Shown: positions 43,081 through 53,724, counted from the first letter of the stretch. The stretch is 64,000 nucleotides of DNA from Pseudomonas parakoreensis (GCF_021602155.1 NZ_BQHY01000011.1:124001-188000), one strand, 5' to 3'. Made by a program: numbers and translations. Notes: generated by a model from the letters alone, not told the origin.

Positions 43081-44763
43081 TCAGATGCGGAACTGGCCCA
43101 CCAGCTTGCCCAACCGCTGCCCCAGCTCCGCCAGACTGCGCGAAGTCTGCGCGCCCAACTGGGTCTCATCCGCCACGCTGTCCACCGCCACGGCGATCTG
43201 ATGCACGCTGCGGTTGATCTCTTCGGCCACCGCCGTCTGCTCTTCCGCCGCACTGGCGATCTGCGCGTTCATCGAATTGATGGTCGCAATCAGCTCGGCC
43301 ATCGCATCCAGCGACGCGCCAGCCTGATTGGCTTGCGCCGAGGTGCCATCGCCCGCCTCGCTGGAGCGGCGCATCGCCTCGACCGCCGACTGCGTGCCCG
43401 CCTGCAAACGATCGATCATGCCCTGAATTTCCTGGGTGCTGATCTGCGTGCGGCTGGCCAATGCCCGCACTTCGTCCGCCACCACCGCAAAGCCACGCCC
43501 GGCCTCCCCGGCCCGCGCTGCCTCAATTGCCGCGTTCAGTGCCAGCAGGTTGGTCTGTTCGGCAATCGAGCGGATTACTCCGAGCACGCCTACAATCGAC
43601 GACACGTCTTGCTGCAGGCTGTCGAGCGATACGCCGCTGCTGCGAATGTCATCCACCAGCGCATGAATCTGTTTGATGCTGCCAGCCACCACGCGCTTGG
43701 CGCTCTGGCCCTCCTCGTCGGTCTGCTGCGCGGCCACCGCGGCGTTCTGCGCGCTTTTGGCGACTTCCTGGGCGGCGGCGGACATTTCGTTGATCGCCGT
43801 GGCAACCTGATCGGTCTCGTGACGCTGACGCTCCATCGCCTGATCGGAACGCTGGGCCTGATCCGACACTTGGGTCACCAGGCCGGTCAGTTGCGTGGTC
43901 ATCTCGGTGATCTGTCGCACCAGGCCGTGGATCTTGTCGACGAAGCGGTTGAACGAGCCGGCCAGTTCGCCGAGTTCATCCTGGCTGCTGATGTTCAGCC
44001 GGCGGGTCAGATCGCCCTCGCCTGCGGCGATGTCGTCGAGGTTGGCTTTCATCAGGTTCAGCGGCCGCAAAATGGTGTTGGCCAACAGCATGCCCGCTGC
44101 GGCGATCACCAACAGCACCAGCACGGCCACGCCGACGATGCTGAGAATCACGCCTTGCATACGCTCCTGCACTTGCGCCTCGACCACCGCCACTTGCGCT
44201 TCAATGCCGTCGAGGTTGACCGACGTGCCCACCGCCATGTCCCACTTTGCCAGGTATTCGGTGTAGCCGAGTTTCGGCACCAGCACGTTGGCATTACCCG
44301 GCAGTGGCGAGCTGTATTGCAGATAGTGGGTGCCGTCCTTGGCTACGCTCACCAGGCCGCGATTGACGTAAACCCCGTTGGGGTCGCGGTTGTCCTTGAA
44401 GCTTTTGCCCACACCTTCCGGGTCATTGGCCTTGAACAGGCGCACGGTTTCGGAGTCGTAGCCGAAGAAATAGCCGTCCTTGCCGTAGCGGATGCCCGAT
44501 AGCAATTTGATCGCCTGCGCCCGCGCCGCGTTGTCACCGGGGGCGGCCGCGTCGTACAGCGGTTTGATCGTGGTCATCGCCACGGCAACGTAACTTTGCA
44601 GCGTGGCCTTGGCGTCGGCGAGCAGGCGTTCGCGGGTCTGTTCGACCTCGGTGTGCGCCTGCTGCTGGAGGATGAACAGCGTGGTCAGACTGATGACCAG
44701 CGCAAAGAGCAGCACCGGCAGGACGGCAAGGGACAGGACTTTAGCCTTGAGACTCAAGCGCAT
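43081..44763 (-). CDS. Methyl-accepting chemotaxis protein, sCache_2 type (CtpM-like)
   Basis: A 560-residue chemoreceptor. Transmembrane helix 1 is at about 8-31. The periplasmic sensor (about 35-200) carries the sCache_2 motif [13 protein letters not shown], with [20 protein letters not shown] and [16 protein letters not shown]. Helix 2 is at about 205-230, then a HAMP domain ([20 protein letters not shown]) and a signalling domain with the conserved hairpin [32 protein letters not shown] (given here only to mark the tip). There is no C-terminal pentapeptide for CheR. By position next to a transporter and a dCache receptor it matches P. aeruginosa PA2652 (CtpM, malate sensor), so a dicarboxylate ligand is plausible but inferred. 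Confidence 0.92.
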   Translation of the reverse strand: MRLSLKAKVLSLAVLPVLLFALVISLTTLFILQQQAHTEVEQTRERLLADAKATLQSYVAVAMTTIKPLYDAAAPGDNAARAQAIKLLSGIRYGKDGYFFGYDSETVRLFKANDPEGVGKSFKDNRDPNGVYVNRGLVSVAKDGTHYLQYSSPLPGNANVLVPKLGYTEYLAKWDMAVGTSVNLDGIEAQVAVVEAQVQERMQGVILSIVGVAVLVLLVIAAAGMLLANTILRPLNLMKANLDDIAAGEGDLTRRLNISSQDELGELAGSFNRFVDKIHGLVRQITEMTTQLTGLVTQVSDQAQRSDQAMERQRHETDQVATAINEMSAAAQEVAKSAQNAAVAAQQTDEEGQSAKRVVAGSIKQIHALVDDIRSSGVSLDSLQQDVSSIVGVLGVIRSIAEQTNLLALNAAIEAARAGEAGRGFAVVADEVRALASRTQISTQEIQGMIDRLQAGTQSAVEAMRRSSEAGDGTSAQANQAGASLDAMAELIATINSMNAQIASAAEEQTAVAEEINRSVHQIAVAVDSVADETQLGAQTSRSLAELGQRLGKLVGQFRI

Positions 44764-44840
44764 TGGGGGGGCTCACTCTTTTGGTTTTATTGGCGTGGTT
44801 AAAGGCGTTAACGGCACGCGCGAGCAAAAGTTGAACCCAA

Positions 44841-44914
44841 AAAAAGATCGCAGCCTTCGGCAGCTCCTACAGATATTGATGTAGGAGCTGCCGAAGGCTG
44901 CGATCTTTTGATCT
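44841..44914. repeat. REP pair, GTAGGAGCTGCC type, arms in reversed order
   Basis: AAAGATCGCAGCCTTCGGCA at 44843 precedes GTAGGAGCTGCCGAAGGCTG at 44881, the reverse of the normal arm order, with a spacer of only about ten bases. Confidence 0.88.
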
Positions 44915-44925
44915 TCAGCTTTTAA

Positions 44926-46242
44926 TCAGAGGACCATCGCCGCCACCCAGCCGAACGCCAGCAGCGGCAGGTTGTAGTGCAGGAAGGTCGGGACCACGGT
45001 GTCCCAGATGTGGTGATGCTGACCGTCGATGTTCAGGCCGGAAGTCGGGCCCAGCGTCGAGTCCGAGGCGGGCGAACCGGCGTCACCCAGGGCTCCGGCG
45101 GTGCCGACGATGCAGACAATCGCCAGCGGGCTGAAACCCAGTTGCACGCACAGCGGCACGAAAATCGCCGCCAGAATCGGCACGGTGGAGAACGACGAAC
45201 CGATGCCCATGGTCACCAGCAGCCCCACCAGCAACATCAACAGCGCGCCGATGCCCTTGCTGTGATTGATCCACGACGCCGACGATTCGACCAGGGTCTG
45301 CACTTGCCCGGTAGCCTTCATCACTTCGGCGAACCCGGACGCGGCAATCATGATGAAACCGATCATCGCCATCATCTTCATGCCTTCGGTGAACAGGTCA
45401 TCGGTCTCACGCCACTTGACGATGCCGGACACCGAGAAAATCAGGAAACCGACCAGCGCCCCGATAATCATCGAGTCCAACAGCAGTTGCACAATGAACG
45501 CCGCCGCAATCGCCACACCGGCGATCATCAGGCTCAGCGGGTTGTACTGCACGGCCACTTGCTCGACCTGCTCGATTTTCTGCAGATCATAGACGCGCTT
45601 CTTGCGGTAGCTGATGAACGCCATGGCCAGGCCGAACAGCATGCCCAGCGCCGGAATGCCCATGGCGTGGGTGACGTTGATGCCACTGATGTCGACGCCG
45701 CTGCGCGCGACGTTGGCCAGCAGGATTTCATTGAGGAAGATGTTGCCGAAGCCCACCGGCAGGAACATGTACGGAGTGATCAGGCCAAACGTCATGACGC
45801 AGGCGATCAACCGGCGATCGAGTTGCAGCTTGGTCAACACATATAACAGTGGCGGCACCAGCAGCGGAATGAACGCAATGTGGATCGGCAGAATGTTCTG
45901 CGAGGCAATCGCCACCACCCAGAGCAGGCCGATCAGCAGCCATTTGACGCTGCCGCCCCCGGTCGCGTGTTGCCGATCGACCATCGCCAGCGCCTTGTCG
46001 GCCAGCGCATGGGCCAGGCCGGACTTGGCAATCGCCACGGCGAACGCACCCAGCAATGCGTAGGACAAGGCCACGGTTGCGCCGCCACCCAGACCGCTGT
46101 TGAACGCCTTGAGCGTGGCATCGATGCCCAAACCACCGGTCAGGCCACCGACCAGCGCACCGACGATCAGGGCGATCACCACGTGCACACGGGACAGGCT
46201 GAGGATCAGCATGATGCCGACCGCAGCAATCACTGCATTCAT
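44926..46242 (-). CDS. Na+/H+ antiporter-family membrane transporter
   Basis: A 438-residue protein with about 11-12 helices. The N-terminus ([30 protein letters not shown]), the re-entrant [20 protein letters not shown] region and [25 protein letters not shown] belong to the NhaC/YuiF-like (Na_H_antiport) family. Its position between two chemoreceptors matches P. aeruginosa PA2653. Members near chemoreceptors may in fact move organic acids or amino acids, so the substrate is left open. It is transcribed in the same direction as the CtpM-like receptor and away from the TlpQ-like receptor. Confidence 0.82.
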   Translation of the reverse strand: MNAVIAAVGIMLILSLSRVHVVIALIVGALVGGLTGGLGIDATLKAFNSGLGGGATVALSYALLGAFAVAIAKSGLAHALADKALAMVDRQHATGGGSVKWLLIGLLWVVAIASQNILPIHIAFIPLLVPPLLYVLTKLQLDRRLIACVMTFGLITPYMFLPVGFGNIFLNEILLANVARSGVDISGINVTHAMGIPALGMLFGLAMAFISYRKKRVYDLQKIEQVEQVAVQYNPLSLMIAGVAIAAAFIVQLLLDSMIIGALVGFLIFSVSGIVKWRETDDLFTEGMKMMAMIGFIMIAASGFAEVMKATGQVQTLVESSASWINHSKGIGALLMLLVGLLVTMGIGSSFSTVPILAAIFVPLCVQLGFSPLAIVCIVGTAGALGDAGSPASDSTLGPTSGLNIDGQHHHIWDTVVPTFLHYNLPLLAFGWVAAMVL

Positions 46243-46607
46243 TTCACTACCTCAAAAACACGGCGATGACATCATCACCGCCAGACAGGATGAGTCCGCC
46301 AACGGTTAACCGGCGGATTGGCAAAGAGGGTCTTATTAGAAGGGCGCGCACTGTGCCGCAGAGTGGCGATGGTGTCAAAGCAACCGAATGCAACAACCGA
46401 TGAACCACCCTGTAGGAGCTGCCGAAGGCTGCGATCTTTTGATCTTGTTTTTAAAAATCAAAATCAAAAGATCGCAGCCTTCGGCAGCTCCTACAGGGGA
46501 TTGGTTGCATGCGGCAATCGGTCATATTGCGCTTGAACAATAAAGAAAGCCGAAACGCGGCCGTTACAGTGCAAAGTCTCAGATATTTATCGAATAAGGA
46601 CGTCTCC
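46243..46607. other. Divergent intergenic region, transporter / chemoreceptor
   Basis: 365 bases. It contains a small stem CCGCC / GGCGG around a perfect palindrome CGGTTAACCG (46303-46312) in the transporter leader, then a REPIN, then the leader of the TlpQ-like gene with AAGGA at 46596. No gene seen. Confidence 0.55.
46411..46496. repeat. REPIN, GTAGGAGCTGCC type
   Basis: Inverted arms from 46412 to 46496 with loop ATCTTGTTTTTAAAAATCAA. Confidence 0.9.
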
Positions 46608-48755
46608 ATGTCGCTCAGACAACTTTCCATTCAATGGAAAATCACCCTGCTCGCCGGCCTGTGCCTGGCGGGCATCGTGACCCTGCTGGTGGGTCTTTCG
46701 CTGTACCGCATGGAGCACAGCTCCGAGCTGGTGAAGGCTTCGAGCATGGAGATGCTGACCGAGTCGGCCCAGGCGCGCATTGAATCGCAAGGCGAAGTGC
46801 AGGCTGCCGGGATTCGCCAGCAGTTCATGGACGCCTATCAATATGGCCACGGTTTTTCGCGGCAGGTGCTGTTCCTGCGCGAGCAGGCCGAGAAGCGCTT
46901 CCTCGATGCTTTTGACCTGCGCGAAGACATGACCCGTCAGGTCAAGTCCGCGCTGCAGGCCAACCCGGAGCTGCTCGGTCTGTCGCTGGTGTTCGAAGCC
47001 AACGCCTTGGATGGCAAGGATGAACTGTTCGCCGGTCAGGCCGAGCTGGGCAGCAATGACAAGGGCCGCTTCGCCCTCTACTGGTCGCAGCCGACTCCCG
47101 GCAAAGTCACCTCGATGGCCCTGCCGGAAAGCGACATGACCGATACCAGCACAGGCCCCAGCGGTCAGGCGGCCAACGCCTGGTTCACCTGCCCGCGCAC
47201 CACGCTCAAACCGTGCGTGATCGAACCGTACTTTTATGTGATCGACGGCCAGAACGTGCTGATGACCAGCATCGTCTTTCCGCTGATGGTCAACGGCAAA
47301 GTCATCGCCTCGCTGTCGGTGGACATCAATCTCAACAGCCTGCAGGCGATCAGTCAGGGCGCGAGCAAAAAACTCTACGACGGCCAGACCGCCGTGAGCA
47401 TCATCAGCCCCACCGGCCTGCTCGCCGGTTACAGCCCGGACGCCAGCAAGCTGAGCAAACGTCTGGATGCCGTGGACACCGTCAGTGGCGCCGAACTGCT
47501 GCGTCAACTCGGCGCCAGCAGCAGCGTCAGCAGCCTGCACAGCAACGGCCAGTTGAAAGTGCTGTCGCCGTTCCAGCCGATCCCCGGCGGCCCGTCGTGG
47601 GGCGTGTTGCTCGACGTGCCGGAAAAGGTGCTGGTCAGCCGCGCCGAAGCACTCAAGCAGCAACTGGATGCGAGCAACCACTCCGGCACCCTGATCGAAC
47701 TGAGCCTCGGCGTGCTTGCGGCGCTGATCGGCCTGTTGCTGGTGTGGCTGATGGCACGCAGTGTGACCAGACCGATCCTCGGCGTGGCCAACATGCTTGA
47801 AGACATTGCCAGTGGCGAAGGCGATCTGACCCGCCGCCTGGCCTACGACAAAAAAGATGAACTCGGCCAATTGGCCGGCTGGTTCAACAAATTCCTCGAC
47901 AAGTTGCAACCGATCATCGCCGAAGTGAAACGCTCGGTGCAGGACGCGCGCAACACCGCCGACCAGTCCTCGGCCATCGCGACTCAGACCAGCGCCGGCA
48001 TGGAGCAGCAATACCGTCAGGTCGATCAGGTCGCCACCGCATCCCACGAAATGAGCGCTACCGCGCAGGATGTAGCGCGCAGTGCTGCGCAAGCCGCCGA
48101 AGCGGCCAAAGACGCCGACCGCGCCACCCGTCAGGGCCTGACCGTGATCGACCGCACCACCGCGAGCATCGACACCCTCGCCGCCGACATGAGCGCAGCA
48201 ATGGTGCAGGTCGAAGGCCTGGCCGCCAACAGCGAGAAGATCGGCACCGTGTTGGAGACCATCCGCGCCATCGCCGAACAGACCAACCTGCTGGCGCTCA
48301 ACGCGGCAATCGAAGCGGCGCGTGCCGGTGAAGCCGGGCGCGGTTTTGCCGTGGTCGCCGACGAAGTGCGCAACCTCGCCCGCCGCACGCAAGAGTCGGT
48401 GGAAGAAACCCGTCAGGTGATCGAGCAACTGCAGACCGGTACCCAGGATGTGGTCGGTTCGATGGGCAACAGCCATCGTCAGGCGCAGGGCAGTGTCGAG
48501 CAGGTCGGTCAAGCGGTGACCGCACTGCGCCAGATCGGTGATGCGGTGACGGTGATCAGCGACATGAACCTGCAAATCGCCAGCGCGGCGGAAGAACAGA
48601 GCGCGGTGGCCGAGGAGATCAACAACAACGTGGCGACCATTCGCGACGTCACCGAGTCGCTGTCCGGACAGGCCAACGAGTCGGCGCGGGTCAGCCAGTC
48701 GCTGAACAGCCTGGCGAATCAGCAGCAGAGTCTGATGGATCAGTTCCGGGTCTGA
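46608..48755 (+). CDS. Methyl-accepting chemotaxis protein, dCache type (TlpQ-like)
   Basis: A 715-residue chemoreceptor. Helix 1 is at about 10-32. A long periplasmic dCache domain (about 40-360) includes [35 protein letters not shown] and [18 protein letters not shown], the last carrying the conserved Asp of the distal pocket. Helix 2 is at about 365-385, followed by HAMP ([20 protein letters not shown]) and the signalling domain with [20 protein letters not shown] near residue 550. The ATG at 46608 has AAGGA seven bases upstream; the frame is open farther upstream without a good start. Gene order matches P. aeruginosa PA2654 (TlpQ, histamine/polyamines); the ligand here is inferred only. 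Confidence 0.9.
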   Translation: MSLRQLSIQWKITLLAGLCLAGIVTLLVGLSLYRMEHSSELVKASSMEMLTESAQARIESQGEVQAAGIRQQFMDAYQYGHGFSRQVLFLREQAEKRFLDAFDLREDMTRQVKSALQANPELLGLSLVFEANALDGKDELFAGQAELGSNDKGRFALYWSQPTPGKVTSMALPESDMTDTSTGPSGQAANAWFTCPRTTLKPCVIEPYFYVIDGQNVLMTSIVFPLMVNGKVIASLSVDINLNSLQAISQGASKKLYDGQTAVSIISPTGLLAGYSPDASKLSKRLDAVDTVSGAELLRQLGASSSVSSLHSNGQLKVLSPFQPIPGGPSWGVLLDVPEKVLVSRAEALKQQLDASNHSGTLIELSLGVLAALIGLLLVWLMARSVTRPILGVANMLEDIASGEGDLTRRLAYDKKDELGQLAGWFNKFLDKLQPIIAEVKRSVQDARNTADQSSAIATQTSAGMEQQYRQVDQVATASHEMSATAQDVARSAAQAAEAAKDADRATRQGLTVIDRTTASIDTLAADMSAAMVQVEGLAANSEKIGTVLETIRAIAEQTNLLALNAAIEAARAGEAGRGFAVVADEVRNLARRTQESVEETRQVIEQLQTGTQDVVGSMGNSHRQAQGSVEQVGQAVTALRQIGDAVTVISDMNLQIASAAEEQSAVAEEINNNVATIRDVTESLSGQANESARVSQSLNSLANQQQSLMDQFRV

Positions 48756-48770
48756 CTGCATCACCCTCGC

Positions 48771-48859
48771 CTGTAGGAGCTGCCGCAGGCTGCGATCTTT
48801 TGACTTTGATTTTTTAAAAACCAAGATCAAAAGATCGCAGCCTTCGGCAGCTCCTACAG
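48771..48859. repeat. REPIN, GTAGGAGCTGCC type
   Basis: Inverted arms from 48773 to 48859. The left core reads CCGCAGGCTG and the right reads CAGCCTTCGG, so the arms belong to two slightly different subtypes. Confidence 0.88.
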
Positions 48860-48880
48860 GGGGTTTGTGGGGAACCGGGG

Positions 48881-50194
48881 TTAGCGTTTGGGCAACTCGA
48901 TCACCACCTTCAACCCGCCCCACTCGCTCTCGCCCAGCACCAGCAACCCGCCCCACGTCTCGACAATATCCCGGACAATCCCCAGCCCCAGACCATGCCC
49001 GTCAGTCTGCTCGTCGAGCCGCGTGCCACGGCTGAACACCTGAGTGCGCTGTTCTTCGGGAATCCCCGGGCCATCGTCTTCCACGCTCAGGGCGAAGCCG
49101 TCCGTTCGTTCGATCACGCTCAGGCGCACCTCGGCATCCGCCCATTTGCAGGCGTTGTCCAACAGGTTGCCGAGCAGCTCCAGCAAGTCCTCGCGATCCC
49201 AAGGCAATTGCAGCCCCGGCGGCGCGACGTAGCTCAACGTCAGATGCTCGCCGTGAATCATGTTCAACGTCGCCAGCAGCCCCGGCAGTTCCGCATCACA
49301 ATCAAACAGCGCGCCGGGCAGTGCATCACCGGATAAACGCGCCCGATTGAGTTCACGATTGAGCCGCTGCTGCACTTGCTCCAGTTGCTCCTTGAGGATC
49401 TTGCGCAGCTCCGGATGGGCGTCGAGTTTTTCGTTCGAGGCCAGACTCAGCAGCACCGCCAGCGGGGTCTTCAGCGCATGTCCCAGATTGCCCAATGCAT
49501 TGCGCGAGCGCTTGAGACTGTCTTCGGTGTGCGCCAGCAAATGGTTGATCTGCGCCACCAGCGGCTCGAGCTCGACCGGCACCTGATCGTCCAGTTGCGA
49601 GCGCTGGCCCTGTTGCAACTGGGCGATCTGCTCGCGCGCGCGTTCCAGCGGCTTGAGCGCGCGACGCACCGTCAACCGTTGCAGCAGCAGAATCAGCAGC
49701 AAGCCGGCCAGGCCCAGCCCGAGGCCGATCTGGCGCATGCGCTGGAAACTCTCGCGCACCGGGGTGTAGTCCTGGGCGACGCTGATGGAGATTGACTGCC
49801 CCAAACGCCGATAATCCGAACGCAACACCAGCAACTGCTGACCGTCCGGCCCCAGTTGCAAATTGCTGTGCAAACCCGGGTGCTCCAGCAGTGGCAGATC
49901 CTGATCCCACAGCGAACGCGAGCGCCAGTGGCTGTCGGCAAAATCGATGCGGAAGTAATGCCCGGAAAACGGTCGCTGATAGGCCGGCGACAGGTGCCGC
50001 TCATCCAGTTGCAAACCTTGTGGGCCACGCACCAGCGCCACCAGCAGGCTTTCGCTGTCGTTGCGCAGGCCGGCTTCGAGATAACGCTGCAAACCGACTT
50101 CGAACAACCACAGGCTGGTTTGCGCCAGTACCAGGCCGACGATCACCATCACGCTGATCAAACCCAGGCTCAAACGGCGCTGGATCGACCTCAC
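48881..50194 (-). CDS. bqsS: Two-component sensor histidine kinase, BqsS/CarS-like
   Basis: A 437-residue inner-membrane kinase. Helix 1 is at about 10-32, a periplasmic sensor at 33-155, helix 2 at about 156-172 and HAMP near 173-225. The H-box is [12 protein letters not shown] (H239), the N-box [13 protein letters not shown], then DDGPGIP and [11 protein letters not shown]. Gene order (sensor, regulator, two PepSY proteins, beside tlpQ and near queD) matches P. aeruginosa PA2656-PA2659, whose BqsS/CarS responds to extracellular Fe(II) and calcium. The RExxE iron motif that I recall near residues 44-48 reads RNDSE here, so iron sensing may differ. It overlaps bqsR by 4 bases. Confidence 0.88.
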   Translation of the reverse strand: MRSIQRRLSLGLISVMVIVGLVLAQTSLWLFEVGLQRYLEAGLRNDSESLLVALVRGPQGLQLDERHLSPAYQRPFSGHYFRIDFADSHWRSRSLWDQDLPLLEHPGLHSNLQLGPDGQQLLVLRSDYRRLGQSISISVAQDYTPVRESFQRMRQIGLGLGLAGLLLILLLQRLTVRRALKPLERAREQIAQLQQGQRSQLDDQVPVELEPLVAQINHLLAHTEDSLKRSRNALGNLGHALKTPLAVLLSLASNEKLDAHPELRKILKEQLEQVQQRLNRELNRARLSGDALPGALFDCDAELPGLLATLNMIHGEHLTLSYVAPPGLQLPWDREDLLELLGNLLDNACKWADAEVRLSVIERTDGFALSVEDDGPGIPEEQRTQVFSRGTRLDEQTDGHGLGLGIVRDIVETWGGLLVLGESEWGGLKVVIELPKR

Positions 50195-50859
50195 GAAGCC
50201 TGCCCGCCGAACAGGTAACCCTGGCCGCGACGGGTTTCGATCACCGATTTGCCGAGCTTGCGCCGCAGGTGGTTGACGTGGACTTCGAGGACGTTGGAGT
50301 CACGCTCGGTCTCGCCGTCGTAGAGGTGCTCGGCGAGGTGGGTTTTCGACAGGATCTGTTCCGGGTGCAGCATGAAATAACGCAGCAGGCGGAATTCGGC
50401 GGCGGTCAGCTGAATCTCGCTGCCGTCACGAATCACGCACTGGCGACCTTCGTCCAGATGCAGGCCGGCGGCCTTGAGCGTCGGCTGGTTGGCCTGGCCC
50501 TTGGAGCGGCGCAGCAACGACTGCACGCGCAGGTGCAGCTCTTCAGGGTGAAACGGTTTGGTCAGGTAATCGTCGGCGCCGGCCTTCAGGCCTTCGATGC
50601 GCTCGGCCCAGGAATCGCGGGCGGTAAGGATCAGCACCGGAGTCGACAGGCCACCGGCGCGCCATTGCGCCAGCACCTCCAGCCCGGGAACGCCAGGCAG
50701 ACCAAGGTCGAGAATGATCAGGTCATAGGGCTCGCTGCTGCCCTGATACACCGCATCGCGTCCGTCCGCCAGCCAGTCCATCGCGTAGCCTTGGCGCTGC
50801 AGGCCGGCGATCAATTCGTCAGCCAGCGGCACGTGGTCTTCCACCAGAAGCAAACGCAT
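50191..50859 (-). CDS. bqsR: OmpR-family response regulator, BqsR/CarR-like
   Basis: A 222-residue regulator. The receiver domain has the acidic pair in [10 protein letters not shown], the phosphorylated Asp51 in [10 protein letters not shown], Thr in VLILTARDS and Lys in [10 protein letters not shown]. The C-terminal winged helix (about 125-218) shows [20 protein letters not shown] and [16 protein letters not shown]. It acts with the adjacent kinase. The genes overlap (ATGA), and two small PepSY genes precede it in the same operon, probably targets of its own control. Confidence 0.92.
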   Translation of the reverse strand: MRLLLVEDHVPLADELIAGLQRQGYAMDWLADGRDAVYQGSSEPYDLIILDLGLPGVPGLEVLAQWRAGGLSTPVLILTARDSWAERIEGLKAGADDYLTKPFHPEELHLRVQSLLRRSKGQANQPTLKAAGLHLDEGRQCVIRDGSEIQLTAAEFRLLRYFMLHPEQILSKTHLAEHLYDGETERDSNVLEVHVNHLRRKLGKSVIETRRGQGYLFGGQAS

Positions 50860-50862
50860 CGG

Positions 50863-51174
50863 TCAATCTTCCTTGTCTTTAACTAATTCGCCAGTATCGG
50901 CCTTCAGGTGCAGCTCGCGCGCCACGCCCTCGACGGTCAGCAGCTCGACTTCATACACGTAGACGTCGTGCTTTTCCTCCAGCTCGACTTCCAAAAGTTT
51001 CGCGCCGGGGTAGCGATCCAGCGCCTGTTGCAGCACCTGCTCCAGCGGCAGGATCACCCCCTGCTGCCGCAGCCGCAGCGCCTCGTCCTGATCGAGATCG
51101 CGGGCCATCGCCGCCGAGCAAACAATCACAAGCGCCAACGCCGTGCGGCTGGTGGCGCGAACATTAACCTTCAT
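50863..51174 (-). CDS. bqsQ: PepSY domain periplasmic protein (BqsQ-like)
   Basis: A 103-residue exported protein with a signal peptide (ALALVIVCSAAMARD) and one PepSY domain, including LRLRQQGVILPLEQVLQQAL, LEVELEEKHDVYVYEVELL and the terminal ADTGELVKDKED. It is a paralogue of the upstream gene. In P. aeruginosa the equivalent (PA2658) belongs to the bqs operon. The start overlaps the upstream stop by one base and bqsR follows after 3 bases. Confidence 0.85.
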   Translation of the reverse strand: MKVNVRATSRTALALVIVCSAAMARDLDQDEALRLRQQGVILPLEQVLQQALDRYPGAKLLEVELEEKHDVYVYEVELLTVEGVARELHLKADTGELVKDKED

Positions 51175-51482
51175 TACGTATCCTGATGATCCTTGAGAAC
51201 CTGCCCAGTCACCGCGTCTAATTCCAGATCCCACTCCAGCCCTTGTGGATCACGCATTTCGACCTGGTAGACGTACTTGCCGTACTGCTCTTCCAGCTCG
51301 GTATCGGTGATGGTCGACCCCGGATGACTGGTCAGCGCCGTGGCGTTGAGCTTCTCGAAGGAGACGATAGTACCAGCGTCGCGCAGGCGCAGGGCTTCGT
51401 CGGGGCCAAGATCGCGGGCATGGGCGAGGCTGGCGGTCAGACCGATGATCGCGGCAATGGACAGGGCAGTCAGGGTTTTCAT
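51174..51482 (-). CDS. bqsP: PepSY domain periplasmic protein (BqsP-like)
   Basis: A 102-residue exported protein. The signal peptide LTALSIAAIIGLTASLAHARD is followed by a PepSY domain (DEALRLRDAGTIVSFEKL, TDTELEEQYGKYVYQVEM, LDAVTGQVLKDHQD). It and BqsQ share the RDL-x-x-DEALRLR start of the mature chain, so they arose by duplication. It is the first gene of the bqsPQRS operon. PepSY proteins may inhibit proteases or bind metals; the role here is not shown by the sequence. Confidence 0.85.
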   Translation of the reverse strand: MKTLTALSIAAIIGLTASLAHARDLGPDEALRLRDAGTIVSFEKLNATALTSHPGSTITDTELEEQYGKYVYQVEMRDPQGLEWDLELDAVTGQVLKDHQDT

Positions 51483-51566
51483 GGATGTCTCCGTATTTTT
51501 ATGTGCAGCTACGGTGGGCACCTTAGCGGGATCAACTTAACTGAAACTGAATTGCCATCATTGCCC

Positions 51567-51646
51567 CTGAAGGAGCTGCCGCAGGCTGCGATCTTTGATC
51601 TTGCCTTTAAAAATCAAAAGATCGCAGCCTGCGGCAGCTCCTACAG
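51567..51646. repeat. REPIN, GTAGGAGCTGCC type (left arm slightly degraded)
   Basis: The left arm begins GAAGGAGCTGCCGCAGGCTG at 51569 and the right arm ends at 51646. Confidence 0.85.
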
Positions 51647-51664
51647 AGATCGGTAACATGTGCT

Positions 51665-51670
51665 TATAAT
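51665..51670 (+). promoter_or_regulatory. Candidate -10 box for the patatin gene
   Basis: A perfect TATAAT lies 29 bases before the ATG. No convincing -35 element is seen at the right distance because the REP arm occupies it. Confidence 0.4.
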
Positions 51671-51698
51671 TGTTCGCGTGCTAACGATCGAGACCGGT

Positions 51699-52778
51699 AT
51701 GACTGCCATTCACATCAAGTTCCCCGCCCTCACCCTCAAGGCCGGCCCTCGGGCCATGGCGCGCATTCGTGCCCAAGGCCTGAACGCCGCCGACGTCGGC
51801 ACCCTGCCCGGTGCGGCCGGCGGGCCGAAGGCGCTGGGGATTCAGGGGCTGGACCTGGCGTTGTTCGGCGAATGGCTGCCGAGCGCGCCGCGTGAGCGCT
51901 CGCTGATCGGTGCCTCGGTCGGTTCCTGGCGCTTCGCCAGCGCTTGCCTGCCGGACGCTGCCGAAGGCATTCGCCGCCTCGGCCAGTTGTACGCCGAGCA
52001 GAATTTCAACAAAGGCGTGACCATGGCCGAGATCAGCGCGAGCTCGCAGCGCATGCTCAATGACCTGCTCGACGGCCGCGACGCCAGCATCCTCAACAAC
52101 GCCGACTACCGCCTGAACATCATGGTGGTGAAAAGCCACGGGCGCCTGGCCGACGATCATCGCGGTCGCCTCGGCCTGGCGCTGGGCTCGGTGATCGCCG
52201 ATAACCTGCGCGGTCGCGCACGGCTGTCGCGGCACTTCGAACGGCTGATCGTTCACGATCCGCGCCTCGCCCCACCGGTGAATGCGTTGAATGACTTTCC
52301 GTCACGCTTTGTCGCCCTCAATGCGGGCAACCTGCGCCAGGCGCTGCTGGCGTCCGGTTCGATCCCGATGGTCATGGAAGGCGTGCGCGACCTGCCGGGT
52401 GCCGGTGCCGGCACCTTCCGCGATGGCGGTCTGCTCGATTATCACCTCGACCTGCCCTACAGCGGCGATGGCATCGTGCTCTATCCGCACTTCACCGACC
52501 GGGTGATCCCGGGTTGGTTTGACAAGACCCTGCCTTGGCGCCGCGCCTCGGTCGAGCGCTTGCAGGACGTGCTGTTACTGGCGCCTTCGAAGGACTATCT
52601 GGCGCGCCTGCCCTACGGCAAACTGCCGGATCGTAACGACTTCAAGCGCTTCATGGGCGATGCGCCGAGCCGGCAGAAATACTGGCACGCGGCGATGGAC
52701 GAAAGCCGCCGCCTGGGCGACGAGTTTCTCGAATTGACCGCCAGCGGTCGCCTCGCCGAGCGCTTGCTGACCCTTTAG
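51699..52778 (+). CDS. Patatin-like phospholipase domain protein
   Basis: A 359-residue predicted lipid acyl hydrolase. The oxyanion-type glycine stretch is [10 protein letters not shown] (about 38-47), the nucleophile elbow is GASVGSW (Ser about 74) and the catalytic Asp is in [10 protein letters not shown] (about 245), giving the Ser-Asp dyad. No signal peptide is visible. The start at 51699 follows the TATAAT box; an earlier frame start at 51660 would lie within the promoter. It sits between the bqs operon (divergent) and queD. Confidence 0.8.
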   Translation: MTAIHIKFPALTLKAGPRAMARIRAQGLNAADVGTLPGAAGGPKALGIQGLDLALFGEWLPSAPRERSLIGASVGSWRFASACLPDAAEGIRRLGQLYAEQNFNKGVTMAEISASSQRMLNDLLDGRDASILNNADYRLNIMVVKSHGRLADDHRGRLGLALGSVIADNLRGRARLSRHFERLIVHDPRLAPPVNALNDFPSRFVALNAGNLRQALLASGSIPMVMEGVRDLPGAGAGTFRDGGLLDYHLDLPYSGDGIVLYPHFTDRVIPGWFDKTLPWRRASVERLQDVLLLAPSKDYLARLPYGKLPDRNDFKRFMGDAPSRQKYWHAAMDESRRLGDEFLELTASGRLAERLLTL

Positions 52779-52873
52779 TCAGTGTTTTCCCGCATCGCCA
52801 AACACAAGCTGGTAAACTCGCCGCCTGCCCGAATCGCTGCGGCGAACGCCACCTGAACAGAGCCGAAAATACT

Positions 52874-53230
52874 GTGGAAATCTTCAAGGAATTTACTTTC
52901 GAATCCGCCCACCGCCTGCCGCACGTCCCGGACGGCCACAAGTGCGGACGCCTGCACGGCCACTCGTTCAAGGTGGCGATTCACCTGAGCGGCGACCTCG
53001 ATCCGCACACCGGCTGGATCCGCGATTTCTCCGAGATCAAGGCGATTTTCAAGCCGCTGTACGAGCGTCTGGATCACAACTACCTGAACGACATTCCTGG
53101 CCTGGAAAACCCGACCAGCGAAGTGCTGGCCAAATTCATCTGGAATGAAATGAAGCCTCTGCTGCCGGAACTCAGCGCGATCCGCATTCACGAGACCTGC
53201 ACCAGCGGTTGCATCTATCGCGGTGAATGA
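52874..53230 (+). CDS. queD: 6-carboxy-5,6,7,8-tetrahydropterin synthase
   Basis: A 118-residue enzyme of queuosine/7-deazaguanine synthesis that converts dihydroneopterin triphosphate to carboxytetrahydropterin. Zinc ligands are His13 in ESAHRLP and the HxH in GRLHGHSF (H28, H30). The catalytic Cys24 is in HKCGRLHG, Asp67/His68 are in LDHNYLN and the substrate-binding Glu107 is in HETCTSGC. The start codon is GTG. Its place near the tlpQ/bqs genes matches P. aeruginosa, where PA2666 is the queD homologue. Confidence 0.94.
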   Translation: MEIFKEFTFESAHRLPHVPDGHKCGRLHGHSFKVAIHLSGDLDPHTGWIRDFSEIKAIFKPLYERLDHNYLNDIPGLENPTSEVLAKFIWNEMKPLLPELSAIRIHETCTSGCIYRGE

Positions 53231-53246
53231 TTGAACACAAATCCCC

Positions 53247-53333
53247 CTGTAGGAGCTGCCGCAGGCTGCGATCTTTTGACCTTGATCTTTAAAAACAAGA
53301 TCAAAAGATCGCAGCCTGTGGCAGCTCCTACAG
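53247..53333. repeat. REPIN, GTAGGAGCTGCC type
   Basis: Inverted arms from 53249 to 53333 with an A/T-rich loop. Confidence 0.9.
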
Positions 53334-53361
53334 GGAAGAGTGTGTTGTCAGGGAAATAGAG

Positions 53362-53386
53362 AACAGCCTTCACGGCTGTTTTTTTA
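53362..53386 (+). terminator. Intrinsic terminator downstream of queD
   Basis: Stem AACAGCC / GGCTGTT with a 5-base loop and seven T residues, after the REPIN. Confidence 0.88.
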
Positions 53387-53498
53387 TGCCTATGCTTTTT
53401 GGCTCAAACCCGCCAAGAGGACACCTTGTCCAGGAAAACGCCCCGGAAGCGGTCATCGCCGCCCTGCTCAGATTCCTCTGACCCAACACCCAGCCCTT

Positions 53499-53586
53499 GT
53501 GGGAGCGAGCCTGCTCGCGAAAGCGGAATATCAGCCATTGCAGATGTCGCCTGACGCGCCGCCTTCGCGAGCAGGCTCGCTCCCAC
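53499..53586. repeat. REPIN, GTGGGAGCGAGC type
   Basis: GTGGGAGCGAGCCTGCTCGC at 53500 and its inverted partner ending at 53586. Confidence 0.88.
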
Positions 53587-53668
53587 ATTGGGCCCGGGTG
53601 CATTCGGTTGCACCGCTTTCGCGCCAATCCACGTGTCTCGTCTCTACATAACCCGCGCCAACCGGATT

Positions 53669-53683
53669 TGGCACGACCACTGC
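53669..53683 (+). promoter_or_regulatory. Sigma-54 (RpoN) promoter of codBA
   Basis: TGGCACG-ACCA-CTGC matches the -24/-12 consensus TGGCACG-N4-TTGC with the GG and GC at the right spacing (53670-53671 and 53682-53683). The ATG of codB is 42 bases after the -12 element. This implies expression under nitrogen limitation with an enhancer-binding protein, by inference NtrC. Confidence 0.7.
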
Positions 53684-53724
53684 AACCTGCTTCGCGTCCC
53701 CCCCTCTTCAGCAAGGAACGCCCC

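Larger units (their letters stand above)
53231..53724. other. Intergenic region between queD and codB
   Basis: 494 bases holding a REPIN (53247), an intrinsic terminator (53362), a second REP pair of the GTGGGAGCGAGC type (53499) and a sigma-54 promoter (53669). At 53597-53614 there is an inverted GGTGCA-N6-TGCACC. The rest shows no gene. Confidence 0.7.

Noticed and set aside
46320-46380. A possible sigma-54 promoter for the NhaC-like transporter on the minus strand
   Set aside because: The GG and GC spacing fits, but the flanking bases (CGGCACA and GCGC) depart too far from the consensus.
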